From the NCBI RefSeq assembly GCF_029457495.1, contig NZ_CP120361.1, positions 2,248,001 through 2,312,000 of the forward strand: DNA of 64,000 bases, read 5' to 3'. The DNA is from Chelativorans sp. AA-79 (GTDB lineage Bacteria > Pseudomonadota > Alphaproteobacteria > Rhizobiales > Rhizobiaceae). The notes beneath the pieces are model-generated. The model worked only from the letters and a program-made list of their open reading frames with translations, had not been told where the DNA came from and ran no database searches. Below, in pieces: positions 28,958-37,900 of this stretch (positions are counted from its first letter, which is position 1; each line of letters opens with the position of its first letter). The position numbers and the translations under genes were made by a program.

Positions 28958-31083
28958 TGGGTATCTCACGCAAGGTCTGGCAGGTGCTGGAGCACCGCAA
29001 TGACGACTTCGGCCCCGGTGGGGAGCCGACGCGGGTTCTCGCCAACTGGCGCTACACCAAGGACGAGGACGGCATCGTCTGGCTCATCCTCGACCGGGCG
29101 GGCGAGAGCGCCAACACGCTGTCGGAAGTGGTGATGACGGAGCTCTATACCGTGCTCGAGGATCTCCGGACCCTCAACGCGAAGGGCCTGGTCATTCGTT
29201 CCGCCAAGAAGGGCGGCTTCGCCGCCGGCGCGGATATCCGTGATTTCCGGGGAAGCCGCGATGCGGGCGAAGTGGAAAAACGCATCCAGCGCGCGCATGA
29301 CATCATCGACCGGCTGGCCGCGCTTTCCATGCCCACCGTCGCCGTCATCCACGGTCATTGCCTGGGCGGCGGCCTGGAACTGGCGCTCGCCTGCAAGTAC
29401 CGCATCGCAGTCGACGGCGCGAGCTTCGGCTTACCGGAAATCCTGCTGGGGCTCCATCCGGGGCTTGGCGGCACTTTCCGGCTCACCTCGCTCATCGATC
29501 CCGTCGAGGCCATGACCATGATGCTCACGGGTCGCACGGTGCACACCAGGAAGGCGAAAGCACTCGGGCTCGTCGATCAAGTGGTGGAGGAGCGGCATGT
29601 GCGCGGGGCGGTCAAGGCGGCAGTGGCCGGAGAGCTAGAGCGCTCCTCCGGCGGCGGCTGGAAGGCCGGTGTCCTCGGCCTCGGCCCGGCGCGGCGCGTG
29701 GCGGCTGGCCGGATGCGGGCGGAAGCGGAGAGGAATGCGCCGAAGAAGCACTATCCGGCGCCGTATCGCCTGATCGACCTGTGGGAGCAGCATGGCGGCG
29801 ACCCGCGGGCGATGCAGCGGGCAGAGATCCGCTCTTTCTCCGAACTTCTGGTCGGCGACACGGCGCAGCATCTGATCCGCGTCTTCTTCCTGCGTGAGCG
29901 CCTGAAGTCGCTTGCCAAGGGCGAAAGCGGCATTTCACGCGTGCATGTGATCGGTGCGGGCACGATGGGCGGCGATATCGCCGCTTGGTGCGCGGCGCGC
30001 GGCATGCGGGTGACGCTGACGGATCTCGATCCCAAAGCGATCGCTCGTGCCGTCGGTCGCGCCTCGGCCTTCTTCGACAAGCGGCTCCATTCCAGCCTGG
30101 AGCGCCGCGACGCGCTCGACCGGCTGATGCCCGATTTCGACGGCGCGGGCGTGGCCAAGGCCGACCTCGTCATCGAGGCGGTCGCGGAGACGGAGGATAT
30201 AAAGCAGAAAGTCTACGGGACGATCGCGCCGCGTATGAAGCCGGGGGCGATCCTCGCCACGAACACGTCCAGCATTCCCCTGGAAACCCTGCGCGAGGGG
30301 CTGCCTTTCCCCGACCGTTTCCTGGGCCTGCATTTCTTCAACCCGGTCACGCGGATGGAACTCGTCGAGATCGTCGCCCACGACGGCGCGAGCGAGGAGA
30401 CGCTGGCCCGGGCGCGCGCCTTCTGCGGCGACATCTCCCGCCTGCCGGCGCCGGTGAAAAGCGCGCCGGGCTTCCTCGTCAACCGGGCGCTCACGCCATA
30501 TCTGGTGGAAGCCTTCATCATGTTCGACGAGGGTGCTCCGAAGGAGGTCATCGACCGGGCGGCCAGGGATTTCGGCATGCCGATGGGGCCGCTCGAGCTC
30601 GCGGACCGGGTGGGCCTCGACATCTGTCTGGAGGTGGCGCGGATGCTGCAGGAAGGGTCGTCCGATCCGATGCCGGACGTGCCGTCCTGGCTCGTGCAGA
30701 AGGTGGAGGCCGGAGAGACCGGCCGAAAGGCGGGCAGGGGCTTCTACGTCTATGACGAGAAGGGAAAGCTTAAGAAGGAGGACGAGGTGAAGGTGGCCGA
30801 GGGGGCCGAAGCTCCCCGCGCCGATGCCGACATGGCCGACCGGCTGATCCTGCCCATGCTGAACACGCTGGTGCGCTGCCTGCGCGAGGGGATCGTGGCG
30901 GAGGAGGAGGTCGCAGACGGCGCCATGATCTTCGGCACCGGCTTTGCACCCTTCCGGGGCGGCCCGCTTCTTTATGCCCGGGAGCGCGGCGTCGATGGGA
31001 TCGTCGCCAAGCTGCGGCAGTTCGAGGAGAAGCATGGCGAACGGTTCACGCCGGATGAAGGGTGGGAGGCTCTGAAACGTTGA
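28957..31083 (+). CDS. fadJ: Multifunctional fatty-acid oxidation protein (enoyl-CoA hydratase / 3-hydroxyacyl-CoA dehydrogenase)
   Basis: A 708-aa fusion. The N-terminal crotonase domain (about 20-220) carries the oxyanion-hole motif HGHCLGGGLELALACKY. The NAD-binding 3-hydroxyacyl-CoA dehydrogenase domain (about 325-510) begins HVIGAGTMGGDIAAWC and contains NTSSIPLETL and GLHFFNPVTRMELVE. The two C-terminal HAD domains extend to the end. It is the alpha subunit partner of the thiolase encoded immediately upstream. It could equally be called FadB. Confidence 0.93.
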
Positions 31084-31102
31084 TGTTCAGCGCCTGCCTA
31101 CG

Positions 31103-31142
31103 ATCGTCATCCCGGCTCTCCCTTCGGGCGGCCGGGACGACG
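31103..31142. terminator. Hairpin between convergent fadJ and SDR genes
   Basis: A 10-bp stem (GTCATCCCGG / CCGGGACGAC, one G-U pair) with a 16-base loop sits in the 66-bp convergent gap. There is no T-run, so it may act as an mRNA 3' end or be one of the short palindromic repeats with CGTCATCCCGG that are common in these genomes. Confidence 0.4.
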
Positions 31143-31149
31143 TAGAAAT

Positions 31150-32001
31150 TCATCCACCCACCAGCGTTCCGCCGTTCGGATGCAGCGTCTGGCCGGTCAT
31201 GTAGGAGGAGTCCTCGCAGGCGAGGAACAGCATGCAGGGCGCCACCTCGTTCGGCTGTCCGGGGCGGCCGAGCGGCACATTCGCGCCGAAGCTCTCCACG
31301 CTGTCGGCGGGGAAGGAAGCCGGGATCAGCGGCGTCCAGATCGGACCGGGCGCCACCGCGTTCACGCGGATGCCCTTGGAGGCGAGATTGCCCGACAGCG
31401 CACGCACGAAGGCGAGGATGGCTCCCTTGGTGGAAGCGTAGTCCATCAGCACCTCCTGCCCCTTGAAGGCGGTGATCGAGGTCGTGCAGATGATCGAGGC
31501 GCCTTTCTTCAGGTGAGGCAGGGCGGCGCGCGTGACGTGGAACATGCCGAAGATGTTGGTCTGGTAGGTGCGGTAGAGCTGCTCGTCTGAGATGTCCGTC
31601 AACTCCTTCTGATAGTGCTGCTCTCCCGCATTGTTGACCAGCACGTCGATCTGCCCGAACCGCTCGATGACGGTGTTGATGAAATCCTCTGCGACCTTGT
31701 GGTCGCCGATGTCGCCCGCCCTGGAGAACACCTCCGCGCCTTCTTCCTCCACCAGGCGCTCGGTCTCGGCGGCGTCCTGCTCTTCATCCTTGTAGAGGAA
31801 GGCAATCTTCGCCCCCTCCCGGGCGAACAGCACCGCCGTTGCCCGGCCGATCCCGGAATCACCGCCGGTGATCACTGCCACTTTGCCCTTGAGGCGGTCC
31901 GAGCCCTTGTAGCGCGGCGTGTGCTCGGGGCGCGGGCGCATCTCGTGCTCCTTGCCCGGCTGGTGCTCCTGGTGCTGCTTGGGAAGTGCGTGTTCGGACA
32001 T
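31150..32001 (-). CDS. SDR family oxidoreductase (YhdG/GRP-type general stress)
   Basis: A 283-aa short-chain dehydrogenase. An N-terminal tail of about 40 hydrophilic residues rich in H, Q, E, K and P (LPKQHQEHQPGKEHEMRP) is typical of the glucose/ribitol-dehydrogenase-like stress SDRs. The cofactor motif GGDSGIGRA follows, then NNAGEQHY, catalytic Ser in STTSITAFKG, and YASTKGA (catalytic Tyr and Lys). The substrate is unknown. A GGAAC-N16-TGTT promoter at 32034-32058 (minus strand) lies about 30 bp upstream, suggesting control by EcfG. The start at 32001 was chosen over 32097. Confidence 0.88.
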   Translation of the reverse strand: MSEHALPKQHQEHQPGKEHEMRPRPEHTPRYKGSDRLKGKVAVITGGDSGIGRATAVLFAREGAKIAFLYKDEEQDAAETERLVEEEGAEVFSRAGDIGDHKVAEDFINTVIERFGQIDVLVNNAGEQHYQKELTDISDEQLYRTYQTNIFGMFHVTRAALPHLKKGASIICTTSITAFKGQEVLMDYASTKGAILAFVRALSGNLASKGIRVNAVAPGPIWTPLIPASFPADSVESFGANVPLGRPGQPNEVAPCMLFLACEDSSYMTGQTLHPNGGTLVGG

Positions 32002-32031
32002 GGTTCTGCCTCGCTGTTCTCGTTCGGCCAA

Positions 32032-32058
32032 AGAACATCGGACGCGGCCGCATGTTCC
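32032..32058. promoter_or_regulatory. Symmetric divergent EcfG-type promoter pair
   Basis: On the minus strand GGAAC (32058-32054), 16 bp and TGTT (32037-32034) serve the SDR gene. On the plus strand AGAAC (32032-32036), 16 bp and TGTT (32053-32056) point to the DUF3008 gene. The -35 of one is the reverse complement of the -10 of the other, so both share one 25-27 bp element. Both match GGAAC-N18-TT (one mismatch on the plus strand). Confidence 0.45.
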
Positions 32059-32121
32059 CGGCCCAGGTGGAACTTTCGCGCGGCCGGGCGAATTCAAAGA
32101 AGATCAGCAATGGAGGCGAAC

Positions 32122-32304
32122 ATGCCTGCGAAATCCAAAGCGCAGCAGAAGGCCGCCGGCGCGGCCCTTGCGGCCAAGCACGGCGACATGCCGAAGTCCA
32201 AGTTGAAGGGCGCCTCGCGCGACATGGAGGGATCCATGAGCGAGAAGGAACTCGAGGAGCTTGCCGAAACGAAGCGGAAGAACCTGCCGAAGAAGAAGGA
32301 TTGA
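32122..32304 (+). CDS. DUF3008 family small protein
   Basis: A 60-aa, strongly basic and hydrophilic protein (begins MPAKSKAQQKAAGAALAAKHG; SMSEKELEELAETKRKNLPKKK at the end). DUF3008 proteins are small stress-inducible proteins of alpha- and gammaproteobacteria with no known biochemical role. A GGAGG ribosome-binding site lies five bases before the ATG. It shares a divergent promoter with a stress SDR. Confidence 0.85.
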   Translation: MPAKSKAQQKAAGAALAAKHGDMPKSKLKGASRDMEGSMSEKELEELAETKRKNLPKKKD

Positions 32305-32394
32305 CGCCGTCTCTTTCGAGAAGGTTCGGGAAAGCGGCCGTCCTGAGCGTGCCGCCCTTGGCTCGGGGCGCGCGGCTGACGACGGCCCCTGCTA

Positions 32395-33440
32395 GAGCCT
32401 TTCAGGTTTTGACGGAAGCGTATCCTGCATTGACGAAGTAGTTGCTGCATTCACTGGGCTGGATTAAGGAGACGAGGCCGCCGATGTGCCGCCATGTCTC
32501 CTCGATGGTCCGCTTCTGAGCCGCGCGCATCCAATGCTTGATCTTGGCGAAGGCCTGCTCGATCGGATTGAGGTCGGGCGAGTATGGGGGCAGATACCAG
32601 AGCCTTGCGCCGGCGGCTTTGATCATCTGCCGGACGGCGGCCGACTTGTGCGAGCCGAGATTGTCCATGACGACGATGTCGCCCGGTTCAAGCACCGGCA
32701 CGAGCTGCTGCTCGACATAGGCGCGGAAGCACTGGCCGTTGATCGGTCCATCGAAGACGCAAGGCGCCGTCAGCCGGTCATGGCGCAAAGCGCCGAGGAA
32801 GGTCAGCGTGCGCCAGTGGCCGTGCGGGGCAAAGCCGCGCAGGCGCTTGCCGCGTGGTCCCCAGCCCCGCAGCGGCGCCATGTTGGTCTTGATCCAGGTC
32901 TCGTCGATGAACACCAGCCGTGTCGGATCGAGACCGGACTGCCAAGAACGCCAGCGTTGCCGCCGGCGGGCGATGTCGGCACGAGCCTGCTCAAGGGCGA
33001 ACAGCGTTTTTTGAACCGAAGCCCCTCGCGGCGCAGGAACCGCCACACCGTATCGTGCGACACCTTCACGCCGCGCGCCGCCAGCTCTTCCTTCAGCTTG
33101 TGCAGCGACAGATGCGGCGTCTGGCTGATCCGCTCGGCGATGAAGGCACGGTGCGGCTCCAGCACGCGCTTGCGGTGCCCGCCCATCTTGCCCGGCGCCA
33201 CAGACCCGCTCGCACGGTAGCGCTGAGACCACTTCACCGCCGACGAGACGGCAACGCCGAAACGAGCCGCCACCGACCGGCAGCTCTCGCCGGCCTCGAC
33301 CGCCCCAACAACACGTTCACGCAGATCATTCGAAAGAGGTCGCGTCATCCCATGCTGGCCTCCACTCCAGCCAGCATCTTGAATCACAAAACCTCCGAAA
33401 TCGGAATCCCCCTTCGATTCAGACACAACCGGAACCGCTC
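32395..33440 (-). mobile_element. IS630-family insertion sequence
   Basis: A 1046-bp element flanked by TA dinucleotides at 32393-32394 and 33441-33442, the target-site duplication expected for IS630. The ends match as imperfect inverted repeats beginning GAGC: outward-in, the left end reads GAGCCTTTCAGGTTTTGAC and the right end GAGCGGTTCCGGTTGTGTC. It encodes one transposase split by a -1 frameshift. Its right end abuts the otsA gene exactly at the stop codon. It looks complete and potentially active. Confidence 0.9.
32402..33348 (-). CDS. IS630-family transposase (two frames, -1 frameshift)
   Basis: Two overlapping frames make one DDE transposase of about 314 aa. The first (33348 down to about 32800) holds the helix-turn-helix ([40 protein letters not shown]). 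The second (entered near 33010 and ending at 32402) holds the catalytic DDE domain: [13 protein letters not shown] (first Asp), [13 protein letters not shown] (second Asp) and [12 protein letters not shown] (Glu). The switch occurs at TTCAAAAAACG, where the zero-frame codons AAA-AAA are followed by a -1 step. This is a normal expression mode for many IS630 elements, so it is not necessarily a mutation. Confidence 0.87.
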
Positions 33441-34834
33441 TAGTGCTCCTCCTCCTTCTTCGCCTCGCCCTTTTCGAGCGCGGCCATGAAGGAGTTCAGC
33501 CAATGGGCGGCGTCGTGCTTGCGGATGCGCGCCATGAGAGCCTGTTGCCGCTCCTGCCGCTCGTCCAGCGACATCGTCAGCGCCCGGCACAGATTGCGCG
33601 CCATGTCGTCCACATCATAGGGATTGACGATCAGCGCCTCGTGCAGATCTTCGGCAGCGCCGGCGAACTTGGAAAGGACGAGCACGCCGGGATCGTCCAT
33701 GGATTGCGCCGCCACATATTCCTTGGCAACGAGATTCATGCCGTCGCGCAGCGGGGTCACGAACCCCACTTGGCTCGCACGGTAGAGGGCGGCCAGAGCA
33801 TCGCGCGGCACCGTACCGTGGATATAGCGCACCGGCGTCCAGTTGAAATCGGCGAAGCGGCCGTTGATGGCGCCCGAGAGTGCTTCGAGCTCCTTGCGGA
33901 TGTCCACATAGGCCTCCACCTCCTCGCGCGTCGGCGTGGCGATCTGCATCAACGCCACGGACTTGCGCATCTCCGGGTAGAGCTCCAGGAGGCGGGCGAA
34001 GGCGCGCAGACGGTCGGGCAATCCCTTGGTGTAGTCCAGCCGGTCGACGCCGATGATCTGCCGCCGGCCCAGGATCTCGCGCCGCTTGGTCTCGATCTGC
34101 ACCTCGTCGTTGGGCTTCTCGGCCATGGCGACGAAGGCGTCGACATCGATACCGATCGGGTAACAGCCGGCGATCACCTCCCGCTCGCGCGTCTTGATGC
34201 GGCCATCGGGCTTCAGTTCGCAGCCCAGATGGTCCTCCACATAGCGCAGCAGGTTGTTCAGGTCGGTAAGCGTCTGGAAGCCGATGACGTCGAACTTCAG
34301 GAGGCACTCCACCAGCCAACGGTGGCGTGGCACCGCGGCGAGGATTTCGGGCGGCGGGAAGGGGATGTGGAGGAAGAAGCCGATGCGCTGCTTGCAGCCG
34401 CGCTCGCGCAGTTCCGCCGCGAGCGGGATCAGGTGATAGTCGTGGATCCAAATGATGTCGTCGGGCTTGAGGACCGAGACCAGCGCGTTGGCGAATTTCG
34501 CATTGACGCGCCGATAGCCGTCCAGGAATGCGGTCTTGTATTCCACCAGGTCCAGCCGATAGTGGAAGAGCGGCCACAGCACGCTGTTGGCGAAGCCCAG
34601 GTAATATTCGGTATAGTCCTGTTCGGTCAGCGGGATGGTCGCCTGGGTCACCTCGCCGATCTTGCGGATGCGCGGCTCGGGCTCTTCCTCGTATTTCAGC
34701 GTCTGGCCGTCCCAGCCCATCCATACGCCGCCCCGCTGGCGCAGCGAATCGGCGAGGCCGACGGCCAGGCCGCCGGCCTGGGAAGTCCTCGTCAGATCGG
34801 CGACGCGGTTGGAGACGACGACAAGCCTGTTCAC
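33440..34834 (-). CDS. otsA: Alpha,alpha-trehalose-phosphate synthase (UDP-forming)
   Basis: Makes trehalose 6-phosphate from UDP-glucose and glucose 6-phosphate. It is a 464-aa GT20 enzyme. Motifs are LVVVSNRV at the N-terminus, GGLAVGL (nucleotide-sugar loop), WIHDYHL, the acceptor-pocket HIPFPPPE, and [15 protein letters not shown] plus [13 protein letters not shown] in the C-terminal Rossmann domain. The GTG start at 34834 overlaps the stop of the GH15 gene (GTGA) and has GGGAG upstream; an ATG at 34849 lacks one. The C-terminal tail is Lys/Glu-rich. The stop codon TAG is shared with the IS630 end. Confidence 0.94.
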   Translation of the reverse strand: MNRLVVVSNRVADLTRTSQAGGLAVGLADSLRQRGGVWMGWDGQTLKYEEEPEPRIRKIGEVTQATIPLTEQDYTEYYLGFANSVLWPLFHYRLDLVEYKTAFLDGYRRVNAKFANALVSVLKPDDIIWIHDYHLIPLAAELRERGCKQRIGFFLHIPFPPPEILAAVPRHRWLVECLLKFDVIGFQTLTDLNNLLRYVEDHLGCELKPDGRIKTREREVIAGCYPIGIDVDAFVAMAEKPNDEVQIETKRREILGRRQIIGVDRLDYTKGLPDRLRAFARLLELYPEMRKSVALMQIATPTREEVEAYVDIRKELEALSGAINGRFADFNWTPVRYIHGTVPRDALAALYRASQVGFVTPLRDGMNLVAKEYVAAQSMDDPGVLVLSKFAGAAEDLHEALIVNPYDVDDMARNLCRALTMSLDERQERQQALMARIRKHDAAHWLNSFMAALEKGEAKKEEEH

Positions 34835-36612
34835 ACCACTGTCTCCCATGGTTTGGAAAGCCGGCGGGCGCCGTTGATGATGCCCACCATCGAATAGGTC
34901 TGCGGATAGTTGCCCCACATCTCGCCGGTCACGGGGTGCGTGTCCTCCGAAAGGAGGCCGAGCGGGTTGCGCGCCTTGAGCAGCGCCTCGAAGATCTCGC
35001 GGGCTTCGTCGCGCCTGCCGATGCGGGCAAGCGCGTCGAGTCGCCAGAAGGCGCAGATATTGAAGGCCACTTCGGGCTTGCCGAAATCGTCGGCCGCCTC
35101 GTAGCGCATCATGTGGGCGCCGATCGCCAAGGCTTTCTCGAGTTGGTCCACGGTGCTGACAAAGCGCGGATCCCGCGGATCGATGAAGCCCACCTCGGCC
35201 ATCAGAAGTACGCTCGCATCGAGCGTCTCGCCTCCGAAACTCTCCACGAAAGCCTTCCGCTTTTCCGACCAAGCTTCCGCGAGGATGCGCTCCTTGATCT
35301 CGTCTGCACGTTCTCTCCAATGCCGAACACGCGCACTTTCTCCCAGTTGCGCGGCGATATGGGCCAGCCTGTCGCAAGCCGCCCAACACATGAGGCTGGA
35401 AGATGTATGAACGCGCGAACGGGAACGGAGTTCCCACATGCCGGCATCCGGAGTGTTGTGCAGCCGGTAGGCCTGCTCGCCCGCCTGCTCGAGAAGCCGG
35501 AAATGCGTGATGGAGGGTTTCATCTCGATGCGGCGGTCGAAGAAGATCTGCGCGGCGCCGAGGATCACATTGCCGTAGACGTCGTGCTGATAATGCTCAT
35601 ACGCTTGATTGCCGCATCGCACCGGCCCCATGCCGCGATAGCCGGCGAAGTTGTCGAGGATCTCTTCGGTCAGATGCCTCTCCCGGCCGATGCCGAAGAC
35701 GGGTTGCAGATGGCCTCCGTCCGCATCTGCGACGATATCCATCAAATAGCGGAAATAGTTCTCCATCGTCTGCACGGTGCCGAGGCTGTTGATCGCCCGC
35801 ACGACGAAGAAGGCGTCCCTCAGCCAGCAGAAGCGGTAGTCCCAGTTCCGTCCGCTGTCAGGCGCTTCGGGGATGCTCGTGGTGATGGCGGCGATGATCG
35901 CGCCCGTGGGCTCGTAGGTGCACAGCTTCAGCGTGATGGCGGCGCGGATCACGGCGTCCTGCCATTCGAAGGGCAAAGCGAGATTGGCCACCCACTGGCG
36001 CCAGTAGGACGCGGTTCGCTCCTCGAACTCGCGGGCTGTGTGCGCCAGACCCCCATCGATCGTCTCGTCCGGCCCCAGAATGAAATCCATCGGGGCGGAG
36101 AGATTGAAGAAGGTCTCGTCGAGCACGTAGTCGATCGGCGCGCCGGTGGTGAGCCGCAGCGTCATCTCTGGACCCACATAGCGCACGTGATTCGAACCGC
36201 GCGTGATCTGCGGGCGCACGGTGCCGTTGCTGAAGGTGGGCCGCACGCGAATGGAAACGCGCGGCGTGCCGGAGATCGGGCGGATGCGGCGGACCAGGGT
36301 CTGCGGACGGAAGATGCGGTCGCGCCAGAAGAACCGCGGCGCGGAATCGGTGATTTCGAGAGAGCCCGACGTGCCATGCAGCCGTGTGGTCAGGACGGCG
36401 GTGTTCTGGTCATAGCTCTGCTCGGTTTCCACCAGGCCTTCGAGCTCGATCGAGAAGAGCCCTTCGGTCGGCTCGTCCTCCCCCGCCAGGAGCGCGTTGA
36501 ACACCGGATCGCCATCGAAACGGGGCAGGCAGCACCAGACGACCCGACCCCTGGGATCGATCAGCGCGGAGAATGTGCAATTGCCGACAACGCCGAGATT
36601 GAGTGTGGTCAC
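34831..36612 (-). CDS. Glycoside hydrolase family 15 protein (glucoamylase/trehalase-like)
   Basis: A 593-aa GH15 protein. The N-terminal beta-sandwich (about 1-240) precedes an (alpha/alpha)6 barrel with GH15 hallmarks: NWDYRFCWLRDAFFV and the late GEMWGNYPQTYSMVG, which carries a catalytic Glu region. Bacterial GH15 members include glucoamylases, glucodextranases and, in mycobacteria and archaea, trehalases. Its place between otsB and otsA, coupled to otsA by a 4-bp overlap, makes a trehalose-related role plausible but unproven. The GTG at 36612 is preceded by AAGGA; no signal peptide, so it acts in the cytoplasm. Confidence 0.9.
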   Translation of the reverse strand: MTTLNLGVVGNCTFSALIDPRGRVVWCCLPRFDGDPVFNALLAGEDEPTEGLFSIELEGLVETEQSYDQNTAVLTTRLHGTSGSLEITDSAPRFFWRDRIFRPQTLVRRIRPISGTPRVSIRVRPTFSNGTVRPQITRGSNHVRYVGPEMTLRLTTGAPIDYVLDETFFNLSAPMDFILGPDETIDGGLAHTAREFEERTASYWRQWVANLALPFEWQDAVIRAAITLKLCTYEPTGAIIAAITTSIPEAPDSGRNWDYRFCWLRDAFFVVRAINSLGTVQTMENYFRYLMDIVADADGGHLQPVFGIGRERHLTEEILDNFAGYRGMGPVRCGNQAYEHYQHDVYGNVILGAAQIFFDRRIEMKPSITHFRLLEQAGEQAYRLHNTPDAGMWELRSRSRVHTSSSLMCWAACDRLAHIAAQLGESARVRHWRERADEIKERILAEAWSEKRKAFVESFGGETLDASVLLMAEVGFIDPRDPRFVSTVDQLEKALAIGAHMMRYEAADDFGKPEVAFNICAFWRLDALARIGRRDEAREIFEALLKARNPLGLLSEDTHPVTGEMWGNYPQTYSMVGIINGARRLSKPWETVV

Positions 36613-36629
36613 GATAAAAATCCTTATCT

Positions 36630-37406
36630 TCAATAGTCCCGGGAATCGAAGCTGTCGGCCAACTGCCCCAGCCATTCGCGAAAACTCGCAGTCCCTTCCG
36701 TTCGAAACAGGGCGGCGGTCGAGCCGCCGCCGATCTTGATCGAAATCCCTTTTATAACCGCAATTCGGCGAAAAGCATCCTCGTCCGTGACGTCGTCGCC
36801 GGCAAAGACCGGCACGCGGCCGCAGAACGGCTCCTCCTGCATGAAGGCCGCAAGCGCGTCTGCCTTCGTGGCTTTCCCACCCTTCACTTCGATCACCATC
36901 TTGCCGTGAAGGAGGTGAAAGCCCTTCGATCCGTTCACGGCCTCGTGCACGGCGGCGATCGAGGCGTCGCCGAGTTCCGGCCGCTGGCGGTAGTGAAGCG
37001 CCATCGAGCCTCGCTTGGTCTCCAGCAGCAGCCCCGGATGGGCATCGACGAAGGCCTGGAGCCTGCCGCGGACCGAGGCGAATTTCTCCTCATCCACCGC
37101 AGCCGTCATGCGCGCACCTGCGGCCGTCCGCCGCTCCAGCCCGTGCACCCCCGCCACCGGCAGGCGCAACGGCGCCAGATAGTGGTCGATGTCATCGATC
37201 GGGCGCCCGGTGACGATGGCGAGCGCCCCTTGGGTCGCCTCCACGAGCCGCTCCAGCGCGGCGCGCGTAGCGGCGGGGACGGAAACCTCGTCGGGCCGCT
37301 CGGCCAGATCGGCCAGGGTGCCGTCGAAGTCCAGGAAAATCGCCGTAGCCGCCGGTTTCAATCCGGCGTAGTCAAGGGAGGAGAGAGGTGCTGCTTCGCC
37401 GGCCAT
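36630..37406 (-). CDS. otsB: Trehalose-6-phosphate phosphatase
   Basis: Dephosphorylates trehalose 6-phosphate to trehalose. It is a 258-aa HAD phosphatase. Motif I is FLDFDGTLADL (nucleophile Asp), motif II lies in IVTGRPIDD, and the C-terminal VFAGDDVTDEDAF carries the metal-binding Asp pair. The GVHGLE substrate motif is present. It is the first gene of otsB-GH15-otsA; the GH15 start follows its stop by 17 bp. The start at 37406 was chosen; an ATG at 37448 would add 14 residues, and neither has a good ribosome-binding site. Confidence 0.92.
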   Translation of the reverse strand: MAGEAAPLSSLDYAGLKPAATAIFLDFDGTLADLAERPDEVSVPAATRAALERLVEATQGALAIVTGRPIDDIDHYLAPLRLPVAGVHGLERRTAAGARMTAAVDEEKFASVRGRLQAFVDAHPGLLLETKRGSMALHYRQRPELGDASIAAVHEAVNGSKGFHLLHGKMVIEVKGGKATKADALAAFMQEEPFCGRVPVFAGDDVTDEDAFRRIAVIKGISIKIGGGSTAALFRTEGTASFREWLGQLADSFDSRDY

Positions 37407-37555
37407 GGTGTCACGGTGGATCAGAGTGCGGAAGGCGGCCACTATCATGCCATCGTGGCCGCAGATTCGTAAGCGGCTGCCGGCAGGACGCCGGACAGCC
37501 ACGCTGCGAGGCAGATAAAGGGATTTTGGCGGTTCGACAAGGTTGAGGACAGGAC

Positions 37556-37888
37556 ATGCAAGGACCTGACAGATATATCGCCGGCGCGGCGGCGGCATTT
37601 GCTCTGCTGGCGTTTACGGCCGGCCCGGCGCTCGCGCAGGGGCGTATCGATGCGCGCAGGCTTTCCTGCGGCGAGGCGCGCGCAATCGTGGCGCAGAATG
37701 GCGCGGTCGTCTTCACCACGGGCCGCTACACCTATGACCGCTACGTGGCGGGCGAACGTTTTTGTCCGATCGGGCACATCGTCGAGGATGCATGGATCCC
37801 GACCACGGATACCGAATCCTGCAATGTCGGCTATAAATGCGTGCTCAAACCCTGGGACGACGAGCCCCGGTGGCGCATGCACCGCTGA
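37556..37888 (+). CDS. Small secreted protein of unknown function (110 aa)
   Basis: An exported protein with signal peptide 1-28 (ending GPALAQG). The mature part of about 80 residues has four Cys (SCGEARA, RFCPIGH, SCNVGYKC), which could form two disulfides. The TTGRYTYDRYV and PTTDTESCNVGYKC motifs recur in small Rhizobiales periplasmic proteins of unknown role. The ribosome-binding site is GAGGACAGGAC. It is transcribed alone. Confidence 0.8.
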   Translation: MQGPDRYIAGAAAAFALLAFTAGPALAQGRIDARRLSCGEARAIVAQNGAVVFTTGRYTYDRYVAGERFCPIGHIVEDAWIPTTDTESCNVGYKCVLKPWDDEPRWRMHR

Positions 37889-37900
37889 GGCAACGGGCGG

